Assembly: GCF_002113125.1 (NCBI RefSeq)
Contig: NZ_NEJP01000014.1
Span: 62,001-126,000, forward strand
Source of the DNA: Pseudomonas sp. B20(2017)
GTDB taxonomy: Bacteria > Pseudomonadota > Gammaproteobacteria > Pseudomonadales > Pseudomonadaceae
Direction of reading: 5' to 3'
DNA: 64,000 nt
The stretch's first letter is position 1; each line of letters opens with the position of its first letter. The notes under the pieces are model-generated. The model saw nothing but the letters and a program-made list of their open reading frames with translations. It had not been told where the DNA came from and ran no database searches. This document shows, one piece after another, positions 25,264-33,595 of the stretch. A program made the translations under genes and the position numbers.

Positions 25264-25896
25264 ATGAGCACTCCAACCTACAACCGCCTGAACAAAGACG
25301 ACGCCGTGGTTCTGCTGGTCGACCACCAGACCGGTCTGATTTCTCTGGTTCAGGACTTCTCGCCAAACGAGTTCAAGAACAACGTGCTGGCGCTGGCCGA
25401 TCTGGCCAAATTCTTCGAGTTGCCGACCATCCTCACCACCAGTTTCGAACAAGGCCCGAACGGCCCGCTGGTGCCGGAACTCAAGGAAATGTTCCCGGAC
25501 GCGCCATACATCGCCCGCCCCGGCCAGATCAACGCCTGGGACAACGAAGACTTCGTCAAGGCAATCAAGGCCACCGGCCGCAAGCAGATCATCATCGCCG
25601 GTGTCGTGACCGACGTGTGCGTAGCGTTCCCGACCCTGTCGGCGCTGGCGGAAGGATTTGACGTGTTCGTGGTGACCGACGCCTCCGGCACCTTCAACAC
25701 CACCGTGCAGCAAGCCGCGTGGAACCGCATGACCCAGGCCGGCGCACAAATGATGAACTGGTTCTCGGTGGCCTGCGAACTGCACCGTGACTGGCGCAAC
25801 GACATCGAAGGCCTGGGCAATCTGCTGTCGCAGCGCATCCCCAACTATCGCAACCTGATGAATGGCTACGCGGCACTCACGGCTCATCAGAAATAA
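25264..25896 (+). CDS. ycaC: YcaC-type isochorismatase-fold hydrolase
   Basis: A 210-aa protein with ATG after AAAGGGA. It follows YcaC closely: VVLLVDHQTGL with the catalytic Asp, RPGQINAWDNEDF, AGVVTDVCVAFP with the nucleophilic Cys, DASGTFN and CELHRDWRNDIEG. YcaC forms an octameric cysteine hydrolase whose natural substrate is not known. It is more orthodox than the paralogue at 19075, which has lost some of these residues. A terminator follows. Confidence 0.92.
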   Translation: MSTPTYNRLNKDDAVVLLVDHQTGLISLVQDFSPNEFKNNVLALADLAKFFELPTILTTSFEQGPNGPLVPELKEMFPDAPYIARPGQINAWDNEDFVKAIKATGRKQIIIAGVVTDVCVAFPTLSALAEGFDVFVVTDASGTFNTTVQQAAWNRMTQAGAQMMNWFSVACELHRDWRNDIEGLGNLLSQRIPNYRNLMNGYAALTAHQK

Positions 25897-25913
25897 TCTG
25901 ACGCGTAAAAACG

Positions 25914-25940
25914 AAAGCCTGCCCTGAAAAGCAGGCTTTT
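25914..25940 (+). terminator. Intrinsic terminator after ycaC
   Basis: AAAGCCTGC, an 8-base loop, GCAGGCTTT, then T-rich sequence, 18 bases after the stop codon. Confidence 0.8.
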
Positions 25941-25956
25941 GTTGTTTGCAGAAAAC

Positions 25957-25990
25957 AAAAAAAACGCCCACCAAAATATCAAGGTGGGCG
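25957..25990 (-). terminator. Intrinsic terminator after the NDH-2-like gene
   Basis: Read on the minus strand: CGCCCACC, a 10-base loop, GGTGGGCG, then an unbroken T-run (A-run at 25957-25964 on the plus strand). Confidence 0.75.
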
Positions 25991-26058
25991 TCTGGGAAGA
26001 TCCGGCGCAACAAGGAGGAGTTGGCCGGGCAGGGTATCGGAGCAGCGGTTTTGCGCTA

Positions 26059-27261
26059 TCAGGCCACCGGGATCAGCGGGTCGGCCGCTGCCAGGGCGGT
26101 GGCGCGGTCAGCCGCAGGCGGGTAGATCCAGACGGAGTTGATCTGCTGTTTCAGTTCCTTGGCTTCCTGGCCCACCAGTTTCAACTGGCGATCCCAGCCT
26201 TCGGTGTACACCGCGCCCCAGGCGCCGAGATCCAGGCAGGTCACGTATTTGGGTTGGCTGTAGGTCATCGGCTCGACCCCGATCAGATCCGCTGCCACGT
26301 TGTTGCCGGCGTAACGGCCCAATGCGATAGCGTGCTGGCAGGACATCGCGGCGAAGTTGCCCAGATCGTCGGTGGCGGCATAGGCCACATCGCCCGTGGC
26401 GTAGATTCCGCTGCTGCCGAGCACTTTCAGATGGCCATCGACCGACAGGCGCCCCTGACGATCCCGGCTGCCGCTGATTTGCTCGGTCAGGGGGCTTGCC
26501 TTGAAGCCTACGGTCCAGATCACAGTGCTGGATTCGATGCGCTGGCCGCCGGCCAGGGTCACGCCGCCGGCATCGACCGAGGCGACGCTTGCGTCCACCA
26601 CCCACTCAATGCCCAGATGCTCGGACGCTTCGATGATGGACGGACGAATGCCGTCGCCCATGGTCGCGGCAATGTCCTTGCTGCGATCCACCACGATCAC
26701 CCGGATGTCGGCGTCGTCGCCCAGCACGGCACGCAGGCGGGCCGGCATTTCGGTGGCGGTTTCGATCCCGGTGAAGCCGCCGCCGGCCACCACAACGGTA
26801 TTGCGCGCCGGGCTGTCCGGCAGATCCTTGAGAGAACGGATATGCGCTTCGAGGCGTGTAGCCGACTCGATTTCATCGACATCGAAGGCATGCTCGGCGA
26901 AACCGGGCATATCAGAACGCACCAGGCGACTGCCGGCCGCGAGCACCAGACGGTCGTAGTTGAGTGTGCCCTGAGTGCCCGACAGATCGTTGTAGATCAC
27001 TTGCTGTTTGCCCGACTCGATACTCTCGGCCACGCCTTGCACGAACTTCACGCCGACCGCCGCAAACAGGTCGCCCAGCGGCGCCTTCATGGTGTGCACA
27101 TCCGGTTCGTAGAAACGTGGGCGAATGCGCAGTTCAGCCTGCGGCGCCAGTACAGTGATCTGAACGTCATTGCGATCATGCTGGTCCAGCAGGCGGGCAG
27201 CGCTCAGTGCGCTCCAGACACCCGCGAACCCGGCGCCGATGATGAGAATTTGCTGTTTCAT
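26059..27261 (-). CDS. FAD-dependent NADH dehydrogenase-like oxidoreductase (NDH-2 family)
   Basis: A 400-aa two-dinucleotide-fold flavoprotein. The FAD motif GAGFAG is at 9-14, the NADH fold starts at VVVAGGGFTGIETA, and IYATGDVA near the C-terminus closes the FAD site. It resembles type II NADH:quinone oxidoreductases but has no clear C-terminal membrane helix, so the electron acceptor may be something other than quinone. The upstream region has ACCCATGGGT at 27383-27392, similar to motifs before the receiver and hydrolase genes, and may bring it under the nearby two-component system. Confidence 0.82.
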   Translation of the reverse strand: MKQQILIIGAGFAGVWSALSAARLLDQHDRNDVQITVLAPQAELRIRPRFYEPDVHTMKAPLGDLFAAVGVKFVQGVAESIESGKQQVIYNDLSGTQGTLNYDRLVLAAGSRLVRSDMPGFAEHAFDVDEIESATRLEAHIRSLKDLPDSPARNTVVVAGGGFTGIETATEMPARLRAVLGDDADIRVIVVDRSKDIAATMGDGIRPSIIEASEHLGIEWVVDASVASVDAGGVTLAGGQRIESSTVIWTVGFKASPLTEQISGSRDRQGRLSVDGHLKVLGSSGIYATGDVAYAATDDLGNFAAMSCQHAIALGRYAGNNVAADLIGVEPMTYSQPKYVTCLDLGAWGAVYTEGWDRQLKLVGQEAKELKQQINSVWIYPPAADRATALAAADPLIPVA

Positions 27262-27382
27262 GAGTGTTCTCCAGCCTGCAGGAATGAATGGGTGGGTTGT
27301 AACAGGGCGAGGTTTGCGTCGCTGGAGAGGATGTTAATGAGGGCGAGGGGAGCGAACCATTCAACATGGGGTTAGTCTGGGC

Positions 27383-27392
27383 ACCCATGGGT
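27383..27392. promoter_or_regulatory. ACCCATGGGT palindrome upstream of the NDH-2-like gene
   Basis: A perfect 10-base palindrome 122 bases before the start codon at 27261. It shares ACCCATG with the repeated motif at 27860 and 31277. Possible operator; weaker match than the other two. Confidence 0.3.
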
Positions 27393-27414
27393 TTTAGAAA
27401 ACTATACCGAAGTA

Positions 27415-27780
27415 TTAAGAGCGGTCGCCGAGAAGGCGTTCGATGCACTTCAGCAATTCGCCGCAATGAAAGGGTTTCGGAAAAACGATCAGGGACCCGG
27501 CATCAGGACGATGGGGAATATTCGGGTTGCCCGTGATGAAAATGGTCGGGATTTTCGTGCCCGTTTCCAGCAGGAATTTGTGCAGTTGAATGCCCGACAT
27601 CCCCGGCATCTGGATATCGGAAATCAGGCAGGACGCAACGTCCGGTCCATCGGACGCAAGGAATGCTTCGGCACTGGCGTAAGTGCGCACTGCATAACCG
27701 CTCGACCGCAACAGACCATCGAGAGCAGTGCGCACGGATTCATCGTCATCGACAATCGTAATGACAGCGGTAGAGGACAT
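27415..27780 (-). CDS. Stand-alone response-regulator receiver protein
   Basis: A 121-aa single receiver domain. VDDDESVRTAL carries the acidic pocket, ISDIQMPGMSG the phosphorylated Asp, and FPKPF the conserved Lys. There is no output domain. I used the ATG at 27780 because it gives the standard receiver N-terminus. It lies downstream of the FixJ-like regulator in the same direction, and a repeated 15-base motif sits 80 bases upstream. It may act as a phosphate sink or diverter for the adjacent kinase. Confidence 0.85.
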   Translation of the reverse strand: MSSTAVITIVDDDESVRTALDGLLRSSGYAVRTYASAEAFLASDGPDVASCLISDIQMPGMSGIQLHKFLLETGTKIPTIFITGNPNIPHRPDAGSLIVFPKPFHCGELLKCIERLLGDRS

Positions 27781-27859
27781 TTCAATACCTGCGTATTCGC
27801 ACGGGGCAGGAATGAAGTCAGCCCCAGGTTGCAAAATACGCTGTAGAGAATCGCCGCAC

Positions 27860-27874
27860 ACCATACATGGGTAT
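27860..27874 (-). promoter_or_regulatory. Repeated 15-base motif, copy 1
   Basis: ACCATACATGGGTAT, exactly repeated at 31277-31291. It lies 80 bases upstream of the receiver gene and downstream of the FixJ-like gene. A binding site for that regulator is the simplest reading. Confidence 0.45.
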
Positions 27875-27895
27875 TAAGCCGTACTCATCGCCGGT

Positions 27896-28513
27896 TCATT
27901 TCAACGCCGCGTCCATTCGCACCAGATCGGCGAACGTTCGTGCTGCCATCTTGCGCATGGCCTGGCCACGATGAATCTTCACGGTGATCTCGCTCAAGCC
28001 GATTTCTGCCGCGATCTGTTTGTTCATCAGCCCCGACACGGCCAGCGACATGACGGTCTGCTCTCGAGGCGTCAGCGTTGCAAAGCGGTTACGCAAGTGT
28101 TCGTTGTCGCGCTCGGATTCGCGACGCGTCCTGTCCCGTGCATGGGCCATGGACACCGCATCGATCAGATCCTGCTCGCGAAACGGTTTGGCGAGAAAGT
28201 CCACGGCGCCGGACTTCATGGCCCGGACCGTCATGGCGATGTCGCCGTACCCGGTCATGAAAATGATCGGCAGGCTGACATTGGCCGCCACCAGTTCATT
28301 CTGAAAATCCAGTCCGCTGGTGCCTTGCAATCGCACGTCCAGTACCAGGCAGGACGGCAGGTCGGGACGCGGGTACTGCATGAATTCGGCGACCGAGCCG
28401 AACAGCGCCACCTGCAATCCGATCGAGCGCAACAGGCTGCCCAGCGCTTCGCGCAGCGGTGCGTCGTCATCGACGATGAATACGAATGGCTGGTTATTGA
28501 TGATTTTGCTCAT
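27896..28513 (-). CDS. FixJ-family response regulator
   Basis: A 205-aa protein: receiver domain at 10-125 (VDDDAPLREAL, LVLDVRL with D59 as phosphorylation site, AKPFRE) and LuxR/FixJ-type HTH at 140-203 (LTPREQTVMSLAVSGLMNKQ, then ITVKIHRGQAMRKM). Its start overlaps the sensor kinase stop by four bases, so kinase and regulator are co-translated partners. It probably binds the repeated motifs at 27860 and 31277. Confidence 0.92.
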   Translation of the reverse strand: MSKIINNQPFVFIVDDDAPLREALGSLLRSIGLQVALFGSVAEFMQYPRPDLPSCLVLDVRLQGTSGLDFQNELVAANVSLPIIFMTGYGDIAMTVRAMKSGAVDFLAKPFREQDLIDAVSMAHARDRTRRESERDNEHLRNRFATLTPREQTVMSLAVSGLMNKQIAAEIGLSEITVKIHRGQAMRKMAARTFADLVRMDAALK

Positions 28514-30054
28514 GACGTGGCGTCCTGCAACGGCAGCGCGAAGCGCAGTGAAGCACCCTGGCCGACGGTGTTGGTTGCCCAGATCCGCCCGCCATGAAAA
28601 TCGATGATCGAGCGGCAGATCGATAGTCCCATGCCCAGTCCTTTTTCCTTGGTTGTGAAGAATGGATTGAATAACGACGGCAATACTTCGGCGCTGATGC
28701 CGGGTCCCTGATCCGCAACCTCCAGCACCACTTCATCGGCGCCGATCCAGGAGCGGACATGCAGAATTCGCTGGCCCACTTCAACGACCTCCATCGCATG
28801 GCAGGCATTGATGATCAGGTTGATGATCACCTGCTGCAGTTGAACCCGATCCACATTGACCAGCCCCGCGCCAGCAGCCAGTTCAACCTTGGGACTGATG
28901 CCGTGATGGCTGATTTCCTGCCTCACCAGACACAGCGATTCGCTGACGATGTCATCCAGCGACTGACGCTGACGCAAAGGATCGCACTTGCGGGACATTG
29001 TCCTGATCCGGCTGATGATGTCGCTGGCGCGACAGGCGCTCGCGATGATTCGATCGAGTGAGTCGAGCGCCTCCTTGAGATCCGGTTGCGGGCGCTCCAG
29101 CCAGCGGCGGCAGGCTTCGCCGCTGCTGGTGATGGCCGTCAGCGGCTGGTTGACTTCGTGGGCAATCGAGGCGGCCAGTTCACCCAGTGAGGTGACGCGG
29201 GTGACATGGGCCAGTTGCGTGCGGGCATGAAACAGCGCTTCTTCGGCCTGCTTGCTGGCTGTGACATCCATGAGTGCGCCGAGGTACTCGGTTCGCCCCT
29301 GATGCGAGGAGAGCGCCGTCGCAATCATGTGAATGTGTTTGATGCGTTCGTCCGGCATGCGCAGGCGCAGTTTGATTTCGATTTGCGGCTGATGGCGTGC
29401 TGCCTGGGCAAATACTGCGCGTGCCATGAACTGGTCATCGGGATGGATCCGGGCAAGGACCAGACTCACCGTTGGCGTTACGTGCAGCGGATACTCGAAG
29501 ATCCTTGCCGACTCGTCAGACCAGGTCATCGCCTCGCTATCACCGTGAAAACCGACACTGCCGGTCTGGCTCAAACGTTGCGCGCCCAGCAGATACGCCT
29601 CGTTCTGCCGCAGACAGTCGGCCGCATGCTTGCTGCGTACAGCGAGAAAGGTGATGGCCGACAATGCCGTCAGACAACGGAAATAGCCGGTGGTCGAACT
29701 CCATTGGTGGTAGCCGCCGTTGTAGACATAAAGCGCGGTCAGCAGGCCGATACAGAACACGGCAACGGTGATCACTACGCTGATCGAAAACAGGTTGGCG
29801 GCCATCAGAAGGAGGGTGATGTAGAGGATGGTCGGCGCCCAGTCGGTGTGGGTCTCCGAGTTGATGACGAAGATGCCACACGCCACGATCACGCCCACGA
29901 CCCAGCCCAGTGAGGTGAACACGGGGTTCTGGTGTGTACCGGGCGCAAATGTATTCGGCCGCAGGTGTTTGAAGAACAGCCTGCCGACGCCGAGCTGAAG
30001 ACGCAGACGCCAGTTGTCCGTGTTGGCAGACCTGTTCATGTTCATGTCGGCCAT
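28510..30054 (-). CDS. Membrane sensor histidine kinase, FixL-like
   Basis: A 514-aa protein. N-terminal membrane helices at about 48-66, 74-92, 95-112 and 126-140, then a PAS domain at about 160-270, then dimerisation and phosphoacceptor region (SIAHEVNQPLTAI, H299), N-box (QVIINLIINACHA), and G-boxes (DQGPGIS, GLGMGLSI). The HWE-free, NtrB/FixL-type core fits the FixJ-like partner downstream. No heme-binding PAS His could be identified, so the signal is unknown. Confidence 0.9.
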   Translation of the reverse strand: MADMNMNRSANTDNWRLRLQLGVGRLFFKHLRPNTFAPGTHQNPVFTSLGWVVGVIVACGIFVINSETHTDWAPTILYITLLLMAANLFSISVVITVAVFCIGLLTALYVYNGGYHQWSSTTGYFRCLTALSAITFLAVRSKHAADCLRQNEAYLLGAQRLSQTGSVGFHGDSEAMTWSDESARIFEYPLHVTPTVSLVLARIHPDDQFMARAVFAQAARHQPQIEIKLRLRMPDERIKHIHMIATALSSHQGRTEYLGALMDVTASKQAEEALFHARTQLAHVTRVTSLGELAASIAHEVNQPLTAITSSGEACRRWLERPQPDLKEALDSLDRIIASACRASDIISRIRTMSRKCDPLRQRQSLDDIVSESLCLVRQEISHHGISPKVELAAGAGLVNVDRVQLQQVIINLIINACHAMEVVEVGQRILHVRSWIGADEVVLEVADQGPGISAEVLPSLFNPFFTTKEKGLGMGLSICRSIIDFHGGRIWATNTVGQGASLRFALPLQDATS

Positions 30055-30193
30055 GCCCTTCTTGTTTTTTCGGGTTCGAGACGATGCCGACCCACTCTAA
30101 AAACAATCGAGGCTGCCCGATAGGACAAATATCCCTGAAATCCTGCCAGACAGCCTGCGCCCGAAACAGACGCAGGCCGTTTTTAACGGGCTC

Positions 30194-31165
30194 TCAATAG
30201 TCCCAGAACGCAGCAATCCAGCGGAATGCATCACCGTTCAGCGCAACCCGGCCAACGGAGGGGAAGGGCAAATGCGTCGCGACGAACAGCTCACCGCTCG
30301 CGGCCGCTTCCTGCATCAGGCGGACCCGCACGCGCACCGATTCTTCGGGATCGTGTTCGAAACCGTTGTGCCAGTCCGGATGGTCGAAGGCGACCGGGAA
30401 CAGGGCATCCCCGGCGAAGGTCAGTTTTTCGCCGTTGGAGGTCACGTAAACCACACTGTGCCCCGGCGTATGGCCACCGGTCATTTTGGCCACCACACCC
30501 GGCGCCACTTCATATTCGTCGTCGAAGGTCCGCACCCGGTCGCGGTAGTGCTCGATGAATTGTTGGGCCGTGACCCGCAGAACGTCTGGCACTGGCGAAG
30601 GCATGGCGGTGTGGGAGAAGTCCGGCGATGTCCAGAAATCGACTTCGGTCTTCGCCACATGGATGCGCACATCCGGGCGCAGACGGTTTTTCACTTCATC
30701 GACCAGCAGGCCGCCGACATGGTCCATGTGCATGTGGGTGATGATGATATCGGTCACCGACTCAAGGCTGATCCCGGCGGCGTCCAGGCGTTTGGGAAAC
30801 TGACCGGCGCGGGGGAAACCGGGGAACTGGCCGCCCAGCCCGGCGTCGACCAGAATCACCTGCTCAGCGCTGCGCACCACCAGCACGTTGAGCGCCCAGT
30901 CGAACGCGTCCGGCCCTAGGTACATGTCCTTGAACCAGGCCGCGCGTGCCGCCGGGTCGGCATTGGTGGACATGGTTTCGGTCGGCAGCGGCAGCACACC
31001 ATCGCTGACCACCAGCACGTCGATTTCACCGACACGCACCGCATAGCGCGACGGCACCAGATCCTCGGGTGCCGACTTGAGCGAGCCGGTGTTCGAGGAG
31101 TGCTGGCCCATCCATTGCTGGCCGGTTTCATCATTCTGGCTGAGAGCGTTCAGCTGCGTTGTCAT
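30194..31165 (-). CDS. Metallo-beta-lactamase-fold hydrolase
   Basis: A 323-aa protein from the ATG at 31165, which follows GGAGAACAACC. The zinc motif HMHMDH is at 144-149; GGHTPGH and FAGDALFP supply the remaining metal ligands. It resembles the lactonase/quorum-quenching and related MBL groups, but substrate cannot be read from sequence. No signal peptide; the N-terminal 40 residues are polar. The exact 15-base motif found upstream of the receiver gene lies 112 bases upstream, suggesting shared control with the two-component system. Confidence 0.82.
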   Translation of the reverse strand: MTTQLNALSQNDETGQQWMGQHSSNTGSLKSAPEDLVPSRYAVRVGEIDVLVVSDGVLPLPTETMSTNADPAARAAWFKDMYLGPDAFDWALNVLVVRSAEQVILVDAGLGGQFPGFPRAGQFPKRLDAAGISLESVTDIIITHMHMDHVGGLLVDEVKNRLRPDVRIHVAKTEVDFWTSPDFSHTAMPSPVPDVLRVTAQQFIEHYRDRVRTFDDEYEVAPGVVAKMTGGHTPGHSVVYVTSNGEKLTFAGDALFPVAFDHPDWHNGFEHDPEESVRVRVRLMQEAAASGELFVATHLPFPSVGRVALNGDAFRWIAAFWDY

Positions 31166-31276
31166 GGTTGTTCTCCGAAAGCCTGGCGTAGAAATCACGG
31201 TTGAAAGGCGCATTCCCGGCAATAGGGAATGGGCGTTTCTGCCGGATCAGTGTCCATCGCAAGGCGTTCGCGAACC

Positions 31277-31291
31277 ACCATACATGGGTAT
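31277..31291 (-). promoter_or_regulatory. Repeated 15-base motif, copy 2
   Basis: ACCATACATGGGTAT, identical to 27860-27874; on the minus strand the identity extends to ATACCCATGTATGGTG. It lies upstream of the metallo-hydrolase gene. Confidence 0.45.
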
Positions 31292-31391
31292 CCACGGGCA
31301 TACTCAGGTATAGGGCAGGGCCAATGGAGCCGCGGTTTTTATCCATGAAGCAGCCAATGCCCGAAGCGTTGCTGGGCATTGTGCGGTCATC

Positions 31392-32381
31392 TCAGACTGT
31401 CACCACAACCTTGCCGACCTGCTGATTGGCTTCAAGAAAACGGTGCGCATCCTGGATGTCATCCAGGGCGAATGTCCGGGCAATGATCGGTTGCAAAGCA
31501 CCGGATGCCAGCCCCTCGACAATGAACGTTTTGGCGCGTGCAAGGGTGGCCGCGTCCGCGACGATTTCGGCGTAGAGATAGCCTTTGAGCGTCAGGCTTT
31601 TACCCAGCACGGTGAACAACGGAAACGGTGTGGGTTCAGGACTCAGCGCGCCGTACTCGAGCAAGATGCCGCCTCGGGCCATGCTTTGGGTCAGCGGCTC
31701 GAACGAGGGGCCACCCACCGGATCGAACACCACTCGCACACCTTTGCCATCGGTCAATTTCATGACCGCAGCCACCATGTCCTCCTCGTCGCTGACGATC
31801 ACATGCGCCGCACCGGCGTCCAGCAAGGCCTGTTTCTTGGCGCGGGTACGGGTCACGGCAATCGCGGTGGCGCCGACCATCCGGGCGATCTGAAACGCAG
31901 CCAGGCCGACACTGCTGGAGGCGGCGGTGACAAGCACGAAATCGCCTTTTTGCAGTTTCGCCTGTTCAACCAGAGCCCCCCATGCGGTGACGTACTGCAT
32001 CCAGGACGCTGCCGCTTGTTCGAACGACAGGTTCTGCGGATGTTTGACGGTCAGGTGGGCGGGCACATTCGCCAGCTCGCCGTAGGTGCCCCAGCGCGCG
32101 ATGTCCAGCGGCGGAATGACGCTGACGACATCGCCGACGTTGAATTGGCTGACGTTGGCGCCGACCGCGACCACCACACCGGCAGCTTCGTAGCCGAGAC
32201 GGCTGGGAAATTCCGCTTCCTGTAGATAAGCGTGGTTGCGGAACATCACTTCGGCGCGATTCAGGCCAAAGGCTTTGACCTCGATCTGCACTTCGTCCGC
32301 AGCGGGCGCCGGGACGTCGACGTTTTCCAGTTTCAGGACGCTCGCGTCACCGTATTCATGAATCCTGACAATGCGTGCCAT
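31392..32381 (-). CDS. MDR-family NADPH:quinone oxidoreductase-like protein
   Basis: A 329-aa zinc-free medium-chain dehydrogenase. The ATG at 32381 follows GAGGAGG. The N-terminal GroES-like part (MARIVRIHEYGDASVLKLEN) and nucleotide site (VLVTAASSSVGLAAFQIARM) are typical of quinone oxidoreductase/enoyl-reductase types. FDPVGGPSF is the usual later motif. It likely reduces quinones or unsaturated carbonyls with NADPH. A LysR gene diverges from it 126 bases away and is the probable regulator. Confidence 0.86.
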   Translation of the reverse strand: MARIVRIHEYGDASVLKLENVDVPAPAADEVQIEVKAFGLNRAEVMFRNHAYLQEAEFPSRLGYEAAGVVVAVGANVSQFNVGDVVSVIPPLDIARWGTYGELANVPAHLTVKHPQNLSFEQAAASWMQYVTAWGALVEQAKLQKGDFVLVTAASSSVGLAAFQIARMVGATAIAVTRTRAKKQALLDAGAAHVIVSDEEDMVAAVMKLTDGKGVRVVFDPVGGPSFEPLTQSMARGGILLEYGALSPEPTPFPLFTVLGKSLTLKGYLYAEIVADAATLARAKTFIVEGLASGALQPIIARTFALDDIQDAHRFLEANQQVGKVVVTV

Positions 32382-32507
32382 GTTTGCCTCCTCGCTTATC
32401 AATGAAATCCCACTTTGGTGGTTCAGTGGAGTGGGCTCCAATTTAGGCTTTGGCCGTGGTCGGATAAAGACCTAGGATGGCGCAACACTAGAAACAACGA
32501 GTTTCCA

Positions 32508-33401
32508 ATGGATCGCCTTACACTGATGTCCACTTTCGTCAAAGCCGTGGAGCTGGGCTCCTTCAGCGCCGTGGCGGATGAACTCAACCTGTCCCCGCAG
32601 ATGGTCGGCAAACAGGTGAAAATGCTCGAGCAACACCTGGGTGTTTCGCTGCTCAACCGCACCACCCGCAAGCAAAGCCTTACCGATTTCGGCCGCACGT
32701 TCTATCAACGGGCGAAGCTGATTCTGGCCGACATGGACGCCGCCGAAGAAATGGCTGCCGTGACCCGAGGCGTGCCCAGCGGCCGGCTGCGGATCAATGC
32801 GCCCGTCACCTTCGGCGTCAGCACGCTGTCGCCCCGGCTGCTGGAGTACATGGTCCGGTATCCGCAGGTGTCCGTGGACCTGACGCTGTCCAATGAACTG
32901 GTCGATCTGCTGGACGGCGGTTACGACGTGGTCTTTCGCATCGGCGAACTCGCGGACAGCAGTCTGAGGGCCTTGCCGCTGACGCCGTATCACATGGTGC
33001 TGTGCGCGGCGCCGTCCTATCTCGCACGTCGCCCACCCATCACCACCCCTTGGGATCTTCAGGAGCATGAATGCCTGGCATTCGCTTATTCGGACGGACG
33101 CTCACACCTGCGCTTCGAAGGCCCGGACGGTGTTATCGATGTGCCGATTACAAGCCGTTTGACGATTAATCAGGGCGATCCGTTGCTGTCCGGGGCCGTG
33201 GCAGGGCTGGGGGTGGTGATGTTGCCGCTGGAACTGGTCAAGGATGCGCTGCGAAGCGGCACACTGGTCAGTCTGCTGCCGCAGTACAAGGTGCCGGTTT
33301 CACCGATGAACCTTCTGTACGCGCCGGATCGGCGGCTGACGCCGAAGGTGCGGAGTTTTATTGATTTTGTGCGGACAGCGTTTGGACAAGAGCTGCGTTG
33401 A
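32508..33401 (+). CDS. LysR-family regulator
   Basis: A 297-aa protein from the ATG at 32508. The HTH (MDRLTLMSTFVKAVELGSFS, then NLSPQMVGKQVKMLE) is followed by an effector domain with FGVSTLSPRLLEYM and a closing FVRTAF. It belongs to the CrgA/DmlR-like group. It diverges from the quinone oxidoreductase gene, which it probably controls, perhaps with a quinone or electrophile as signal. Confidence 0.85.
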   Translation: MDRLTLMSTFVKAVELGSFSAVADELNLSPQMVGKQVKMLEQHLGVSLLNRTTRKQSLTDFGRTFYQRAKLILADMDAAEEMAAVTRGVPSGRLRINAPVTFGVSTLSPRLLEYMVRYPQVSVDLTLSNELVDLLDGGYDVVFRIGELADSSLRALPLTPYHMVLCAAPSYLARRPPITTPWDLQEHECLAFAYSDGRSHLRFEGPDGVIDVPITSRLTINQGDPLLSGAVAGLGVVMLPLELVKDALRSGTLVSLLPQYKVPVSPMNLLYAPDRRLTPKVRSFIDFVRTAFGQELR

Positions 33402-33496
33402 GTGATGAAGGCTGAACGATCAGAGATCTGTCGCAACAAATTCCCCGAATCCGGGCTTCACATACTTTCGCCACTCATCGACAATGCGCGCTCTGT

Positions 33497-33571
33497 TCCG
33501 GGGTAGTTCAGCGGTAGAACACTCGGCTCCTAACCGGGTGGGCGCTGGTTCGAATCCAGCCCCCGGACCCA
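33497..33571 (+). tRNA. tRNA-Arg (anticodon CCT)
   Basis: A 75-base cloverleaf including an encoded CCA. The acceptor stem TCCGGGG pairs with CCCCGGA, the D-arm GTTC pairs with GAAC, the anticodon stem CTCGG pairs with CCGGG around loop CTCCTAA, and the T-arm GCTGG pairs with CCAGC around TTCGAAT. The anticodon CCT (33529-33531) reads AGG. Arg-CCT tRNA genes are frequent insertion sites for islands; an unrecognised gene follows 25 bases later. Confidence 0.95.
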
Positions 33572-33595
33572 CTACATAGTAGGTCACAAGGAAGT

